Origin: SIG607 sp045646245
GTDB taxonomy: Bacteria; Bacillota; Clostridia; Oscillospirales; Acutalibacteraceae
DNA length: 12,036 nt
Reading direction: 5' to 3'
Assembly: GCA_045646245.1 (NCBI GenBank)
Contig: JAZRKJ010000027.1
Span: 1 to 12,036 of the forward strand
Positions 1 to 6,428 of the stretch are shown one piece after another. The first letter of the stretch is position 1; each line of letters opens with the position of its first letter. The translations under genes and the position numbers were made by a program. The notes beneath the pieces were generated by a model. The model was not told the DNA's origin. It searched no databases and saw only the letters and a list, made by a program, of their open reading frames with translations.

Positions 1-48
1 TAATTAAGTTTGTTCCTTACACGGCGCGTCTAGCAAGCCCCGCCCTAC

Positions 49-81
49 AAAAAACCGCTATCCGTTTCGGGTGTTGCGGTT
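49..81 (-). terminator. possible weak intrinsic terminator, minus strand
   Basis: Read on the minus strand, AACCGC (81-76) and GCGGTT (58-53) can pair around an inner CCG-AAA-CGG hairpin, and the stem runs into six U residues (54-49). That is the shape of a Rho-independent terminator for leftward transcription. No gene that would end here was recognised; it might close a transcript covering the inverted-repeat region 103-190. The stem is short and interrupted, so the call is tentative. Confidence 0.3.
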
Positions 82-102
82 AGGGATTAATTGGTTTTTC
101 AG

Positions 103-190
103 ATAAATTTGCAATCTTTCTTGTTGCAAAAACTTGTAAGACACAAAGTATTACTGCGTTTTTGCAACTTCGAAACCTAAACAAATTTAT
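103..190. repeat. nested inverted repeat (possible structured RNA or small element)
   Basis: Outer arms ATAAATTTG (103-111) and CAAATTTAT (182-190) are perfect complements. Inside them are perfect 11-base arms, GTTGCAAAAAC (123-133) and GTTTTTGCAAC (158-168). Inside those, TTGT (134-137) can pair with ACAA (143-146). Apart from the peptide ORF at 283-366, the region 1-520 shows no convincing gene. The nested symmetry could be a structured RNA, a small inverted-repeat element or a degraded remnant. No promoter was found that clearly drives it, and no known RNA family was recognised. Confidence 0.4.
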
Positions 191-245
191 TCTTACAAAA
201 CTGCTCTGCACCTTAAAAAGATAAATTTTTAGTGGAATAACAGGC

Positions 246-284
246 AAAAAGCCGTGGTAATGCTGACGCATACCACGGCTTTTT
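246..284 (-). terminator. strong intrinsic terminator behind the 27-residue ORF
   Basis: Arms AAAAAGCCGTGGTA (246-259) and TACCACGGCTTTTT (271-284) pair perfectly, and TGC/GCA extends the stem inward past a bulged A at 260, around a four-base loop (264-267). The A/T flanks allow termination in both directions. On the minus strand the hairpin begins inside the TAA stop codon of the small ORF (285-283), which ties the two together as one transcription unit. Confidence 0.8.
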
Positions 285-366
285 AACACATTAGACCGCA
301 AAAATTTGCTTTTTTAGGCATTTTATCCCTAAGACCAACTCCCGTTTTATAAAAATTCTTTTTCAT
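283..366 (-). CDS. 27-residue basic Cys-ending peptide, function unknown
   Basis: ATG at 366-364 and TAA at 285-283 give 27 residues. It starts MKKNFYKTG, has GLRDKMPKK in the middle and ends ANFCGLMC. It has six Lys, one Arg and one Asp, so it is strongly basic, and there is no hydrophobic stretch long enough for a membrane segment. Two Cys (residues 23 and 27) bracket G-L-M at the C-terminus. Support for a real gene: ribosome binding site GAAGGTGA (381-374) seven bases before the ATG, a TATAAT box at 415-410, an 18-bp dyad at the expected start of transcription, and a strong terminator joined to the stop codon. It is divergent from the AsnB-like gene at 521. The family was not recognised. 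It could be a small regulatory protein, a leader peptide, or a precursor of a modified peptide; none of these is shown by the sequence. Confidence 0.5.
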   Translation of the reverse strand: MKKNFYKTGVGLRDKMPKKANFCGLMC

Positions 367-385
367 AATTTATTCACCTTCATTT

Positions 386-403
386 ATTCTATTGACATAG
401 AAT
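386..403. promoter_or_regulatory. operator-like dyad at the start of the small-ORF transcript
   Basis: ATTCTAT (386-392) and ATAGAAT (397-403) are perfect complements around TGAC. On the minus strand the dyad lies just downstream of the TATAAT at 415-410, so it covers the expected transcription start. This position is typical of a repressor operator; a small 5'UTR hairpin is the alternative. It also lies about 45 bases upstream of the plus-strand -35 at 449, so one regulator could act on both divergent units. Confidence 0.4.
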
Positions 404-409
404 AAAAAA

Positions 410-437
410 ATTATACAAGGGAAGAAAATAATTAAAA
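410..437 (-). promoter_or_regulatory. candidate promoter of the 27-residue ORF
   Basis: TATAAT lies at 415-410 on the minus strand, preceded directly by TTG. The -35 region (about 437-432, TTTTAA) is poor, so the call rests on the perfect -10, its distance to the ribosome binding site (about 30 bases) and the absence of any other gene reading leftward here. Confidence 0.4.
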
Positions 438-448
438 GAGCATTTTAA

Positions 449-479
449 TTGACAGTTGAATATAGTCGAAAAATATGAT
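449..479 (+). promoter_or_regulatory. promoter of the AsnB-like gene
   Basis: A perfect -35 TTGACA (449-454) is followed by TATGAT (474-479). The spacer is 19 bases, longer than ideal; a shifted -10 within the AT-rich run 471-482 is possible. It is about 40 bases upstream of the ATG at 521, which has the ribosome binding site AAGAGG at 507-512. A dedicated promoter and ribosome binding site immediately before this ATG argue that the short N-terminus of the protein is genuine. Confidence 0.55.
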
Positions 480-520
480 AAAATCAAAATGTTAAAACTG
501 TTATATAAGAGGTTTTTTAT

Positions 521-2056
521 ATGTTACATTTAAAGCACTACAGCGGTCATATCCGCAATCACAAAGCGTTATGTGAAGAATTATCTCTTCCCACTCTTCA
601 GAGAAAAGAAAGAGAAGAAGCAATTATTTTGGCGGCTTACCAAAAATGGGGCAACCAAATGGCGCTTCATATTCACGGTATGTTTGCTTTTGCAATATAC
701 GATGATACTACCGATACCCTTTTTTGTCTGCGCGACCCGTTCGGAACAAAGCCTTTTTACTATTATGAAACCGAAGACGGCAGACTTCTTTATTCCACTT
801 CCATAAGAGATATTATGGAGCAGGACGGTTTTAAAAAGGTTTTAAACGATAAGCTGTTGCAAATTTATCTTACAATGACCTATACAACGGGAGAAGAAAC
901 CTTTTTTGAAGGCGTAAAAAAGCTTCTCCCCGGCAGATGCCTTATAAGAAAGAACGGCAAAAACGAAATTATACGCTACTGGAAGCCCACCTTTAACCCC
1001 GACAACAGCAAAACAAAGGAGGAATGGGCAGAGGAAATTCACGCTACCTTAAAAGAAATTATGGCGGAAGTTAAAGACGATGACGAATACGTTGAAAGCT
1101 TTTTATCCGGCGGTGTTGATTCCTCTTACGTTCTTGCTATGTCCGATGCCGCTTTTGCAAATTCCTGCGGTTACGATGACAGCCGACTTGATGAATCGGG
1201 ACTTGCAAAGCAAACCGCCGACATTTTAAATCGCAATTTCAACCGTTGCCTTATTACGCCCGATATGTATTTCGACATTGTTCCCTACGTTATGTATAAT
1301 ATGGAGCAACCTTTGGGGGACGCTTCGGCAGTTGCTTTCGCTCTAGGCTGTATTTCCACCGCAAAGGGTACTAAAATTTGTTATTCCGGTGAAGGCGCCG
1401 ATGAATTCTTCGGCGGATATAATATGTACAGAAACGCTTCCCGTTATGGGGACAACCTTAAAACCTTCTACGTTGGAAACACCAACATTATGAAGGAAGA
1501 GGAAAAGAAACAAATACTTAAAAAGTATTATGATAATTTCCTTCCCATTGACCTTGTTAAAGACATTTACGAGGAAAACGAAGACCTCGACCCCCTTTCC
1601 AAAATGACCGACGTTGATATTCAGGTATGGCTTGAAGGCGATATTTACTTAAACGTAGATAAAATGAGCCGCGCCGCAAACTTAGAAGTACGTATGCCGC
1701 TTACCGATATGCGCATTTTCAATATTGCCTCACAAATCCCTGCAAACCTGAAGGTAGATGAGGAGCAAAACAAAATAGCTCTTCGTACTGCCGCCGCAAA
1801 GGTTCTTCCCGAAGAAATTGCTTTCAGAAAGAAATTAGGATTTGTAGTTCCTATAAGAATGTGGATGGCTGACGACCGTTATAACACAGACGTAAGGGAA
1901 AAACTCAAAAGCGATATTGCCGAAAAATTCTTTAACCTTGATGAAATCAATGCAATTTTCGAAGATTACATTGGCGGAAACAGTGATAACTGGCGCAAGG
2001 TCTGGACAATATACACCTTCCTTGTCTGGTACGAAGAATATTTTGTTAAACGCTAA
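521..2056 (+). CDS. asparagine-synthetase (AsnB)-like protein lacking the glutaminase nucleophile
   Basis: The C-terminal synthetase domain is complete: PP-loop SGGVDSS (residues 196-202), SGEGADEFFGGY (289-300) and a typical C-terminal KKLGFVVPIRMW. In AsnB this domain activates aspartate with ATP and accepts ammonia to form asparagine. The N-terminal Ntn glutaminase domain is truncated. Normal AsnB starts MC, with Cys as nucleophile, and has a roughly 70-residue lead-in with RHRGPD and RLSI motifs. Here the protein begins at the position of the usual NGEIYNH motif, which reads SGHIRNH, so the Cys and the glutamine-binding Asn and Glu are absent. GMFAFAIYD and RDPFGTKPF (residues 53-79) remain. 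Length is 511 residues, against about 550 for E. coli AsnB. The promoter and ribosome binding site lie directly upstream, and no frame upstream encodes the missing part. It probably uses free ammonia, or another amine or partner subunit. A different substrate is possible. Confidence 0.85.
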   Translation: MLHLKHYSGHIRNHKALCEELSLPTLQRKEREEAIILAAYQKWGNQMALHIHGMFAFAIYDDTTDTLFCLRDPFGTKPFYYYETEDGRLLYSTSIRDIMEQDGFKKVLNDKLLQIYLTMTYTTGEETFFEGVKKLLPGRCLIRKNGKNEIIRYWKPTFNPDNSKTKEEWAEEIHATLKEIMAEVKDDDEYVESFLSGGVDSSYVLAMSDAAFANSCGYDDSRLDESGLAKQTADILNRNFNRCLITPDMYFDIVPYVMYNMEQPLGDASAVAFALGCISTAKGTKICYSGEGADEFFGGYNMYRNASRYGDNLKTFYVGNTNIMKEEEKKQILKKYYDNFLPIDLVKDIYEENEDLDPLSKMTDVDIQVWLEGDIYLNVDKMSRAANLEVRMPLTDMRIFNIASQIPANLKVDEEQNKIALRTAAAKVLPEEIAFRKKLGFVVPIRMWMADDRYNTDVREKLKSDIAEKFFNLDEINAIFEDYIGGNSDNWRKVWTIYTFLVWYEEYFVKR

Positions 2057-2061
2057 AAAGT

Positions 2062-2096
2062 AAAAGGATGTGCGATGCACATCCTTTTATTTTTTT
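2062..2096. terminator. bidirectional terminator between convergent genes
   Basis: AAAAGGATGTGC (2062-2073) and GCACATCCTTTT (2077-2088) pair perfectly around GAT, followed by ATTTTTTT on the plus strand. It begins six bases after the AsnB-like stop codon. On the minus strand the stem is followed by TTTTACTTTTT and contains part of the stop codon of the small ORF 2087-2299, so it can end transcription from both sides. Confidence 0.85.
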
Positions 2097-2299
2097 ACAA
2101 GCCTTGCTTTGAAACGTTCTACCAAAATTCCGTTATGATTACATAAAGGCGAAAACTCATTGGTTTTAAGTATATTGGGCTGGCAGTCCTTCATTATAAT
2201 AGATTCTCTGCCTAAATTTCCCGCTTCGCAAAAAGCGCCGTCATAGTATTTAACAAAGTCTCCCATGAAACCAACATTATCAAAAAAGCGTTCAAGCAT
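2087..2299 (-). CDS. 70-residue hypothetical protein downstream of cca
   Basis: ATG at 2299 has a purine-rich GAGGGTGGG block 7 to 15 bases upstream. A GTG four codons earlier (2311) would have GAGG touching the start codon, so the ATG is preferred. The protein begins MLERFFDNVGFMGDF and ends ERFKARLVKK; it has three Cys, no obvious membrane segment and a basic C-terminus. The reading frame starts 39 bases after the cca stop with no terminator between, so it should share the cca transcript, and its stop codon merges into the bidirectional terminator. No family was recognised. It could be a real small protein or the decayed end of a longer one. Confidence 0.45.
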   Translation of the reverse strand: MLERFFDNVGFMGDFVKYYDGAFCEAGNLGRESIIMKDCQPNILKTNEFSPLCNHNGILVERFKARLVKK

Positions 2300-2338
2300 C
2301 AGTATGCCCACCCTCGATTTAAAATTGCAAATAAAGCT

Positions 2339-3688
2339 TTACTTTTTATCTGCTATAGCAAGAGTTTGTTTTAAAGCAATTTCCTTGCTTACACCCGCAA
2401 GACGCAGTTTGTGGGCGAAGTTTAAATATTCACTAAAGCGTTCCCCCGGCTTTACTCCCGCCGCTATAAGGTCGCGCCCCATAACGTAAGGTCGGGACAT
2501 ATATTCTTTAAAAATTTCCAGCCGTTCAAACAAAAACGCTTTATTTTTTTCTCCGTCATTTACGGGAACTTTGCCCAAACCGTCGGATAAAGCAACATAT
2601 ATAAGCCCTTGCGGGTCAACAGAAGCATCAAACATTTTATTAGTAGACTTAATTGAAGCGTTTACCGAAGCAAGTACGTTGGGCTTCATATGAAGTTCGG
2701 TCATATTAAGAACGTATTCAATAAGCTTTTTTTCTCCCGTTAACCTTTTCATAAAGCTTTTAGCCAAGTCCACGCCCTTTATTTCGTGGTTATACGCATG
2801 AATCACTCCGTCGATTTCCTCGGTACATACCGCTTTGCCGAAATCGTGGGTTAAAGCGCTTAACATAAATCCAAGTTCATTTTCTGCAAAAGGAATAAAT
2901 TTTACCGCCGCATCAAGCACCATCATGGTATGGTTCCAGACATCACCCTCCGAATGATATTTCGGGTTTTGTTTTACTCCGATTAAATCTTTAAGCTCCT
3001 TAAACCAAAAATCAAGCTTATCTATTTCACGAAGCAAAGTAAAAAATACCGAAGGCTTTTGGGATTTCAAAAGGGCTTTTTCAAGCTCACCCATAATCCG
3101 TTCTTTTGAAAGGGCAGATAAATCCATTTTCTTGCAAAGCTCTTTTGTTTCATTTGCAAGGGTAAAGTTAAACCGCGCGGCAAACTGTGCGCCGCGTAAA
3201 ACTCTTAACGGGTCTTCGGCAAAGGTTTTTTCGTTTACGTGACGGATAATACCTTTGTTAAGGTCTTCCCTTCCGCCGAAATGGTCAATTATTTCCCCCG
3301 TCAAAACGTTTTGCATTAAGGCGTTTACCGTAAAATCTCTTCGTAAAGCCGCATTATAGGTTCCGCAAAACGGGTCCACGCAAATTTGGAAATCTTTATG
3401 ACCGCTTCCTCGGTTAGTTTCCTTGCGGGGCATAGCAATATCCAAGGAATATCCCTTTATACCGAAAATACCGAAGCTCTCTCCTATTGCCATAGGCTCT
3501 CCAAAGGCAGAAAGAATTTCGGATAACTTATTCGGGGTAATTCCGTGAACTTCAATATCAATATCCTTACTTTCTTTTCCGCTTATAAAATCGCGAACGT
3601 AACCGCCCACGTAATAAGTGGCGCCGCCCAAAGACGCAACTCTTTGTGCAATTTGTTCCGCTAACTCTTTGGTATTTGCTTCTTTCAC
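2339..3688 (-). CDS. cca: CCA tRNA nucleotidyltransferase with HD domain
   Basis: This enzyme adds or repairs the 3' CCA end of tRNAs using CTP and ATP, in the cytoplasm. The class II nucleotidyltransferase head is clear: GGYVRDF (residues 28-34), the metal-binding DID (42-44), RRDFTVNAL (116-124) and EDPLRVLRGAQFAARF (159-173). A C-terminal HD domain follows, with WNHT (251-254) and LTHDFGK (279-285), consistent with a metal-dependent phosphohydrolase; this combination is common in bacterial CCA enzymes. Length is 449 residues, normal for the HD-containing form. The start is a GTG at 3688-3686, chosen because AAGGAGGTG (3702-3694) lies five bases upstream and no in-frame ATG fits. It has its own near-consensus promoter. 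Close relatives include poly(A) polymerases, but the HD fusion and clostridial context favour CCA addition. Confidence 0.92.
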   Translation of the reverse strand: MKEANTKELAEQIAQRVASLGGATYYVGGYVRDFISGKESKDIDIEVHGITPNKLSEILSAFGEPMAIGESFGIFGIKGYSLDIAMPRKETNRGSGHKDFQICVDPFCGTYNAALRRDFTVNALMQNVLTGEIIDHFGGREDLNKGIIRHVNEKTFAEDPLRVLRGAQFAARFNFTLANETKELCKKMDLSALSKERIMGELEKALLKSQKPSVFFTLLREIDKLDFWFKELKDLIGVKQNPKYHSEGDVWNHTMMVLDAAVKFIPFAENELGFMLSALTHDFGKAVCTEEIDGVIHAYNHEIKGVDLAKSFMKRLTGEKKLIEYVLNMTELHMKPNVLASVNASIKSTNKMFDASVDPQGLIYVALSDGLGKVPVNDGEKNKAFLFERLEIFKEYMSRPYVMGRDLIAAGVKPGERFSEYLNFAHKLRLAGVSKEIALKQTLAIADKK

Positions 3689-3713
3689 AGAATCACCTCC
3701 TTATTTTTAAATA

Positions 3714-3742
3714 ATTATAATAAATTTTTACTTTAAATTCAA
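3714..3742 (-). promoter_or_regulatory. promoter of cca
   Basis: On the minus strand TTGAAT (3742-3737), a 17-base spacer and TATAAT (3719-3714) precede the AAGGAGGTG ribosome binding site, giving a leader of about 20 bases. This is a near-consensus sigma-A promoter. Confidence 0.75.
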
Positions 3743-3752
3743 CCCCCGACGC

Positions 3753-3786
3753 AAAAGAAAAATCGGAGAGAAATCTCTCCGATTTT
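3753..3786 (-). terminator. intrinsic terminator of the GH3 gene
   Basis: Arms AAAATCGGAGAGA (3759-3771) and TCTCTCCGATTTT (3774-3786) are perfectly complementary. On the minus strand the hairpin is followed by TTTTTCTTTT. It begins five bases after the GH3 stop codon and lies just upstream of the cca promoter, insulating cca from read-through. Confidence 0.85.
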
Positions 3787-3791
3787 ATCAT

Positions 3792-5368
3792 TTAATTTAA
3801 GGTTACGTCGTAGGTAGTCACACCTTTTGCCTCTAAATCTCCTGCTAAAACGTCGATACAAGCTTCTACGCTGTCCTTGCATATTCCGCCTAAAATCACT
3901 CTGGGAATATGGGGTAGAACGCTTAAAATACAGGGGTTACCGAAATGAATTAAAGCCGAAACACGGTTAGTGTACTGTAAAGCTTTAATAAGGCTTACAA
4001 CACGTGAAGTAAGGGCTTCCTCTCCCGCATAAGCAAGAGGCTCGGAGAAGGTAAGGAATATTACGTCGTCGTGCTTAACCGAATCTTGGCAAATTCCGTG
4101 ATTATGGAACTGTGTTGGGAATTCGTGGAAAAATCTTACTGTGGAATTAGGGAACAGTTTTAAAAGCTGAGCTTTAACCTTTTCGGGGAAAAGCCAACCG
4201 TTACTAAAGGTGTCTACGTCAACGGCGATAGCGGCTGTGGGCATTTCGTTTCTTATCATAACCGCAAAAAGGTGCTTACCGTCCTTTGAAACAGAGGGAG
4301 TAAGCCCTTGGTCGGCTTTTGCGTACACCGAAGCTCTTGAAATATTTTTGGAAAGGTAAACTTCTTCTTCTGAAAGCTCTTTACAAGCCTTCTTTTCCAT
4401 TTCCAAGGTCTTGTGCTGGGTTTCCAAAACACGCTTAACAGCTGCATTTAATTCTTCTTCGGTAAATATGCCCTTTGCATAGCACTTGGTAATTGCTTCT
4501 CTGTCAAAAATCGGGTGATAAGAAAAGGTGAGGGCTAAATCGTTTGCTCTTACCGCCATACCCTTGCTTTCTTCATCGCCAAATTTTGCTCTTATTCCCA
4601 TCATATCAAGGGCATCGGTAGTGAAGAAGCCCTTAAAGCCCTGATCTCTTATAAAGCCGGTTACCTTTTTAGAAAGGCTGGCGGGGTATTCTTCGTCAAT
4701 TTTGGGCAAACGCATATGAGAAGACATAAGACCGTCTAAAAGGTCTTCCTTTATTAACTCCGTATAAGCGTAAAGGCTATCATCAAGAAGTTCTTCCTTT
4801 GTTTGCATGGAAAGGCTTTCCGCCATGTGAGAGTCAACGCCAAGACATTCTCTGCCGCTGGGGTAATGCTTACCTACGGTTAAAACGCCTGCATCGTGCA
4901 TACCGCGCGCTTCTGCGGCAGCCATTTTTGCAATTACGTTTTTATCGGAACCGAAGGAACGCACACTTCCTTCGTCATTTATATCCAATAAAGGACAGCA
5001 CACTACGTTGTAGCCCAGTTTTTTGCGGTGTAGCCTACGGTTTTACCAAAAGCATAGGCGTACTTTTCGTCACCGGTACAGCTAATTGCATTGTGGCGAC
5101 CTATTAAGTATTCCCCAATTCCGTTTTCGGCGTCGGTAAATATAAGAATGGGATAATCAGCCGTTTCCTTAACACGTTGCATCAGTTCCTCGGCTTTGGG
5201 ATGGTCAAACTGAACCCATACTGCGCCAAGAGAACGTTTTTTTATGCTTTCGAAAACAAAGTCAATTTCTTCACTTTTCATATTACCGTTAACCATAGCC
5301 GAGTGTACCATACCAAGCCGTTGTTCAAGGGTTAATTCTTCAAATTTAAGTTCCTTTAATTCTCTCAT
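3792..5368 (-). pseudogene. GH3 beta-N-acetylhexosaminidase-like gene with a one-base frameshift
   Basis: Two reading frames join into one GH3-type protein of about 525 residues. The first frame (5368 to a TAG at 5005-5003) gives 121 residues ending TAKNWATT. The second frame continues from 5018 with LGYNVVCCP and runs to the stop at 3792. In the joined protein VGKHYP (165-170) with DSH (179-181) matches the NagZ-type substrate and acid/base loop, and FTTDALDM (249-256) carries the expected Asp nucleophile; a C-terminal alpha/beta domain follows. Such enzymes remove GlcNAc from muropeptides or glycans. No signal peptide is visible, so action in the cytoplasm is likely. The start ATG at 5368 follows AAAGGAGG (5384-5377). 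The break lies at an A6 run (5024-5019): a base-call error, a genuine inactivating deletion, transcriptional slippage, or programmed -1 frameshifting at A AAA AAC. Promoter and terminator are intact. Confidence 0.85.
5018..5024 (-). other. slippery heptamer A AAA AAC at the GH3 frame break
   Basis: The incoming frame reads GCA AAA AAC TGG. The heptamer A AAA AAC is therefore in exactly the X XXY YYZ phase needed for -1 slippage. A -1 shift continues as CTG GGC TAC, restoring the GH3 frame as AKNLGYN. An extra A would restore it equally well as AKKLGYN. Only a four-base stem (CTAC/GTAG) is seen downstream and no clear internal ribosome binding site upstream, so stimulatory signals are weak. 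Confidence 0.5.
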
Positions 5369-5395
5369 AATATAAGCCTCCTTTATCACAATTTA

Positions 5396-5424
5396 ATAAT
5401 ACATCAAGCATCTTTTATATTCAA
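5396..5424 (-). promoter_or_regulatory. promoter of the GH3 gene
   Basis: On the minus strand TTGAAT (5424-5419), a 17-base spacer and TATTAT (5401-5396) lie just upstream of AAAGGAGG. The -35 is embedded in a perfect 17-bp palindrome (5414-5430), a likely regulator site. Confidence 0.7.
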
Positions 5425-5430
5425 TATAAA
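5414..5430. promoter_or_regulatory. palindrome over the GH3 -35 box
   Basis: TTTATATT (5414-5421) and AATATAAA (5423-5430) are perfect complements around a single C. The dyad covers the -35 box of the GH3 promoter, a position where a bound repressor would block RNA polymerase. It is AT-only apart from the centre, so chance is a fair alternative. Confidence 0.35.
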
Positions 5431-5472
5431 TAAACGATACTTTTTCATCACAAAATCTCTGATTTGGATACA

Positions 5473-5487
5473 TACTTTCGAAAAGTA
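5473..5487. promoter_or_regulatory. dyad just upstream of the radical SAM promoter
   Basis: TACTTT (5473-5478) and AAAGTA (5482-5487) flank CGA, ending five bases before the -35 box of the radical SAM gene. The position would suit an activator or an upstream repressor site. Confidence 0.3.
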
Positions 5488-5491
5488 CAAT

Positions 5492-5519
5492 TTGCATTAT
5501 TAAAAAAATATGTTACAAT
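5492..5519 (+). promoter_or_regulatory. promoter of the radical SAM gene
   Basis: TTGCAT (5492-5497), a 16-base spacer and TACAAT (5514-5519), preceded by TGT as in extended -10 promoters, lie 20 bases before the start codon. The ribosome binding site GAGGGGGG (5527-5534) follows directly, so the leader is very short. Confidence 0.65.
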
Positions 5520-5539
5520 AAGCTCTGAGGGGGGATAAA

Positions 5540-6367
5540 ATGTATTCCAGAGTTTACGTAGAAATAACCAACGTTTGTAATATGAACTGTTCTTTTTGCC
5601 ACGGCACCAAAAGAAAACCTAAAATGATGACCAAAGATGAATTTGAAACGGTTCTCAAAAAACTTCGTCCTCATACCGATTATATTTATTATCACCTAAT
5701 GGGCGAACCGCTTACTCACCCCGAATTAGAGGATTTTATAAAGCTGGCTTCCTCTTTTGGATTTAAATCGGTTATCACCACTAACGGCAGTTTGTTAAAG
5801 CAAAAAGGCGATATTTTAATCAAACAAAGGGTACACAAGGTAAGCATTTCACTGCACAGCTTTGAAAACGGCGATGAATCCTCCCACGAAAAATATTTAA
5901 GCGAAGTTGCCGCCTTTGCAAAAGCGGCTAGCCAAAACGGAATAATAGTGGTACTGCGCCTTTGGAACAACGGTTATGACGGCGGTAAAAACGCGGCCGC
6001 CGTAAATTATTTAAAAAAAGTTATTTCCGGTGAATGGGCGGAAAACTCAAAAGGTCTTCGTATAAGGGAACGGCTGTTTTTAGAATACGGCGAACGTTTC
6101 GTCTGGCCCGATAAGGACGCCGACCTGCAAAGCGAAAACGTTTTTTGTTACGGGCTTAAAGACCATTTCGGAATACTGTCTGACGGCACCGTAGTTCCCT
6201 GCTGTCTGGACAGCGACGGAATTATAAACCTGGGCAATATTTTTAAAGACGATATTGATGCTATACTGAAAAGTGACAGAGCGCAAAATATGGTAAACGG
6301 CTTTAACCAAAGAAAAGCCAAAGAAGAACTTTGTAAAAGGTGCGCTTACGCCCTGCGCTTTAAATAA
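5540..6367 (+). CDS. radical SAM protein with SPASM-like C-terminal cysteines
   Basis: The protein uses a [4Fe-4S] cluster and S-adenosylmethionine to start radical chemistry; its substrate is unknown. The cluster motif CNMNCSFC is at residues 13-20 (Cys 13, 17, 20), right at the N-terminus as usual. MGEPLTHP (54-61) matches the SAM-binding GEP segment, and ITTNGSLL (79-86) is the next conserved strand. The C-terminal part has Cys 203, Cys-Cys 221-222 and CKRC (265-268), with GILSDGTVVPCC typical of SPASM or twitch domains that bind an auxiliary cluster. Length is 275 residues, short for a full SPASM enzyme. ATG 5540 is fixed by GAGGGGGG five bases upstream. It stands alone, divergent from the GH3 gene; no precursor peptide gene was seen adjacent to it. 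Candidate roles are RiPP or protein maturation, or sulfatase-type modification; none is demonstrated. Confidence 0.85.
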   Translation: MYSRVYVEITNVCNMNCSFCHGTKRKPKMMTKDEFETVLKKLRPHTDYIYYHLMGEPLTHPELEDFIKLASSFGFKSVITTNGSLLKQKGDILIKQRVHKVSISLHSFENGDESSHEKYLSEVAAFAKAASQNGIIVVLRLWNNGYDGGKNAAAVNYLKKVISGEWAENSKGLRIRERLFLEYGERFVWPDKDADLQSENVFCYGLKDHFGILSDGTVVPCCLDSDGIINLGNIFKDDIDAILKSDRAQNMVNGFNQRKAKEELCKRCAYALRFK

Positions 6368-6371
6368 GAAA

Positions 6372-6400
6372 TTGACTTTTAATATTATATATTTTATAAT
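6372..6400 (+). promoter_or_regulatory. promoter of the AraC-family gene
   Basis: TTGACT (6372-6377), a 17-base spacer and TATAAT (6395-6400) form a near-perfect sigma-A promoter starting five bases after the radical SAM stop codon. No terminator separates the two genes, so radical SAM transcripts may run into this one. The leader is about 60 bases. Confidence 0.8.
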
Positions 6401-6428
6401 CAATATGGTGATAATTCAATAAACTAAA

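Noticed and set aside
8..50. GC-rich stretch near the left edge resembling an extragenic repeat
   Set aside because: Only partial GGCG/CGCC pairing is visible and no second copy occurs in the window, so a repeat family cannot be claimed.
80..301. 73-codon open frame on the minus strand
   Set aside because: It runs through the strong terminator at 246-284 and the nested inverted repeat, has no ribosome binding site at its start, and its composition is not protein-like; it also overlaps the better supported 27-codon ORF in another frame.
392..417. Plus-strand TTGACA followed by TATACA as a second promoter for the AsnB-like gene
   Set aside because: The spacer is only 14 bases, too short for sigma-A, and the TTGACA is the centre of the dyad 386-403.
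283..2056. Lasso-peptide gene cluster (small precursor plus AsnB-like cyclase)
   Set aside because: No RRE or transglutaminase-like leader peptidase gene is present, the peptide lacks a recognisable leader/core layout with the needed Asp or Glu, and the AsnB-like protein is close to ordinary asparagine synthetases.
5000..5017. Stimulatory pseudoknot or stem-loop for programmed frameshifting after the A AAA AAC site
   Set aside because: Only a four-base CTAC/GTAG stem with a three-base loop could be found by eye; it is too weak to count as evidence.
6368..6400. Terminator after the radical SAM gene
   Set aside because: The only symmetry is an AT-only repeat (ATTATA/TATAAT) that forms the AraC promoter; there is no GC stem.
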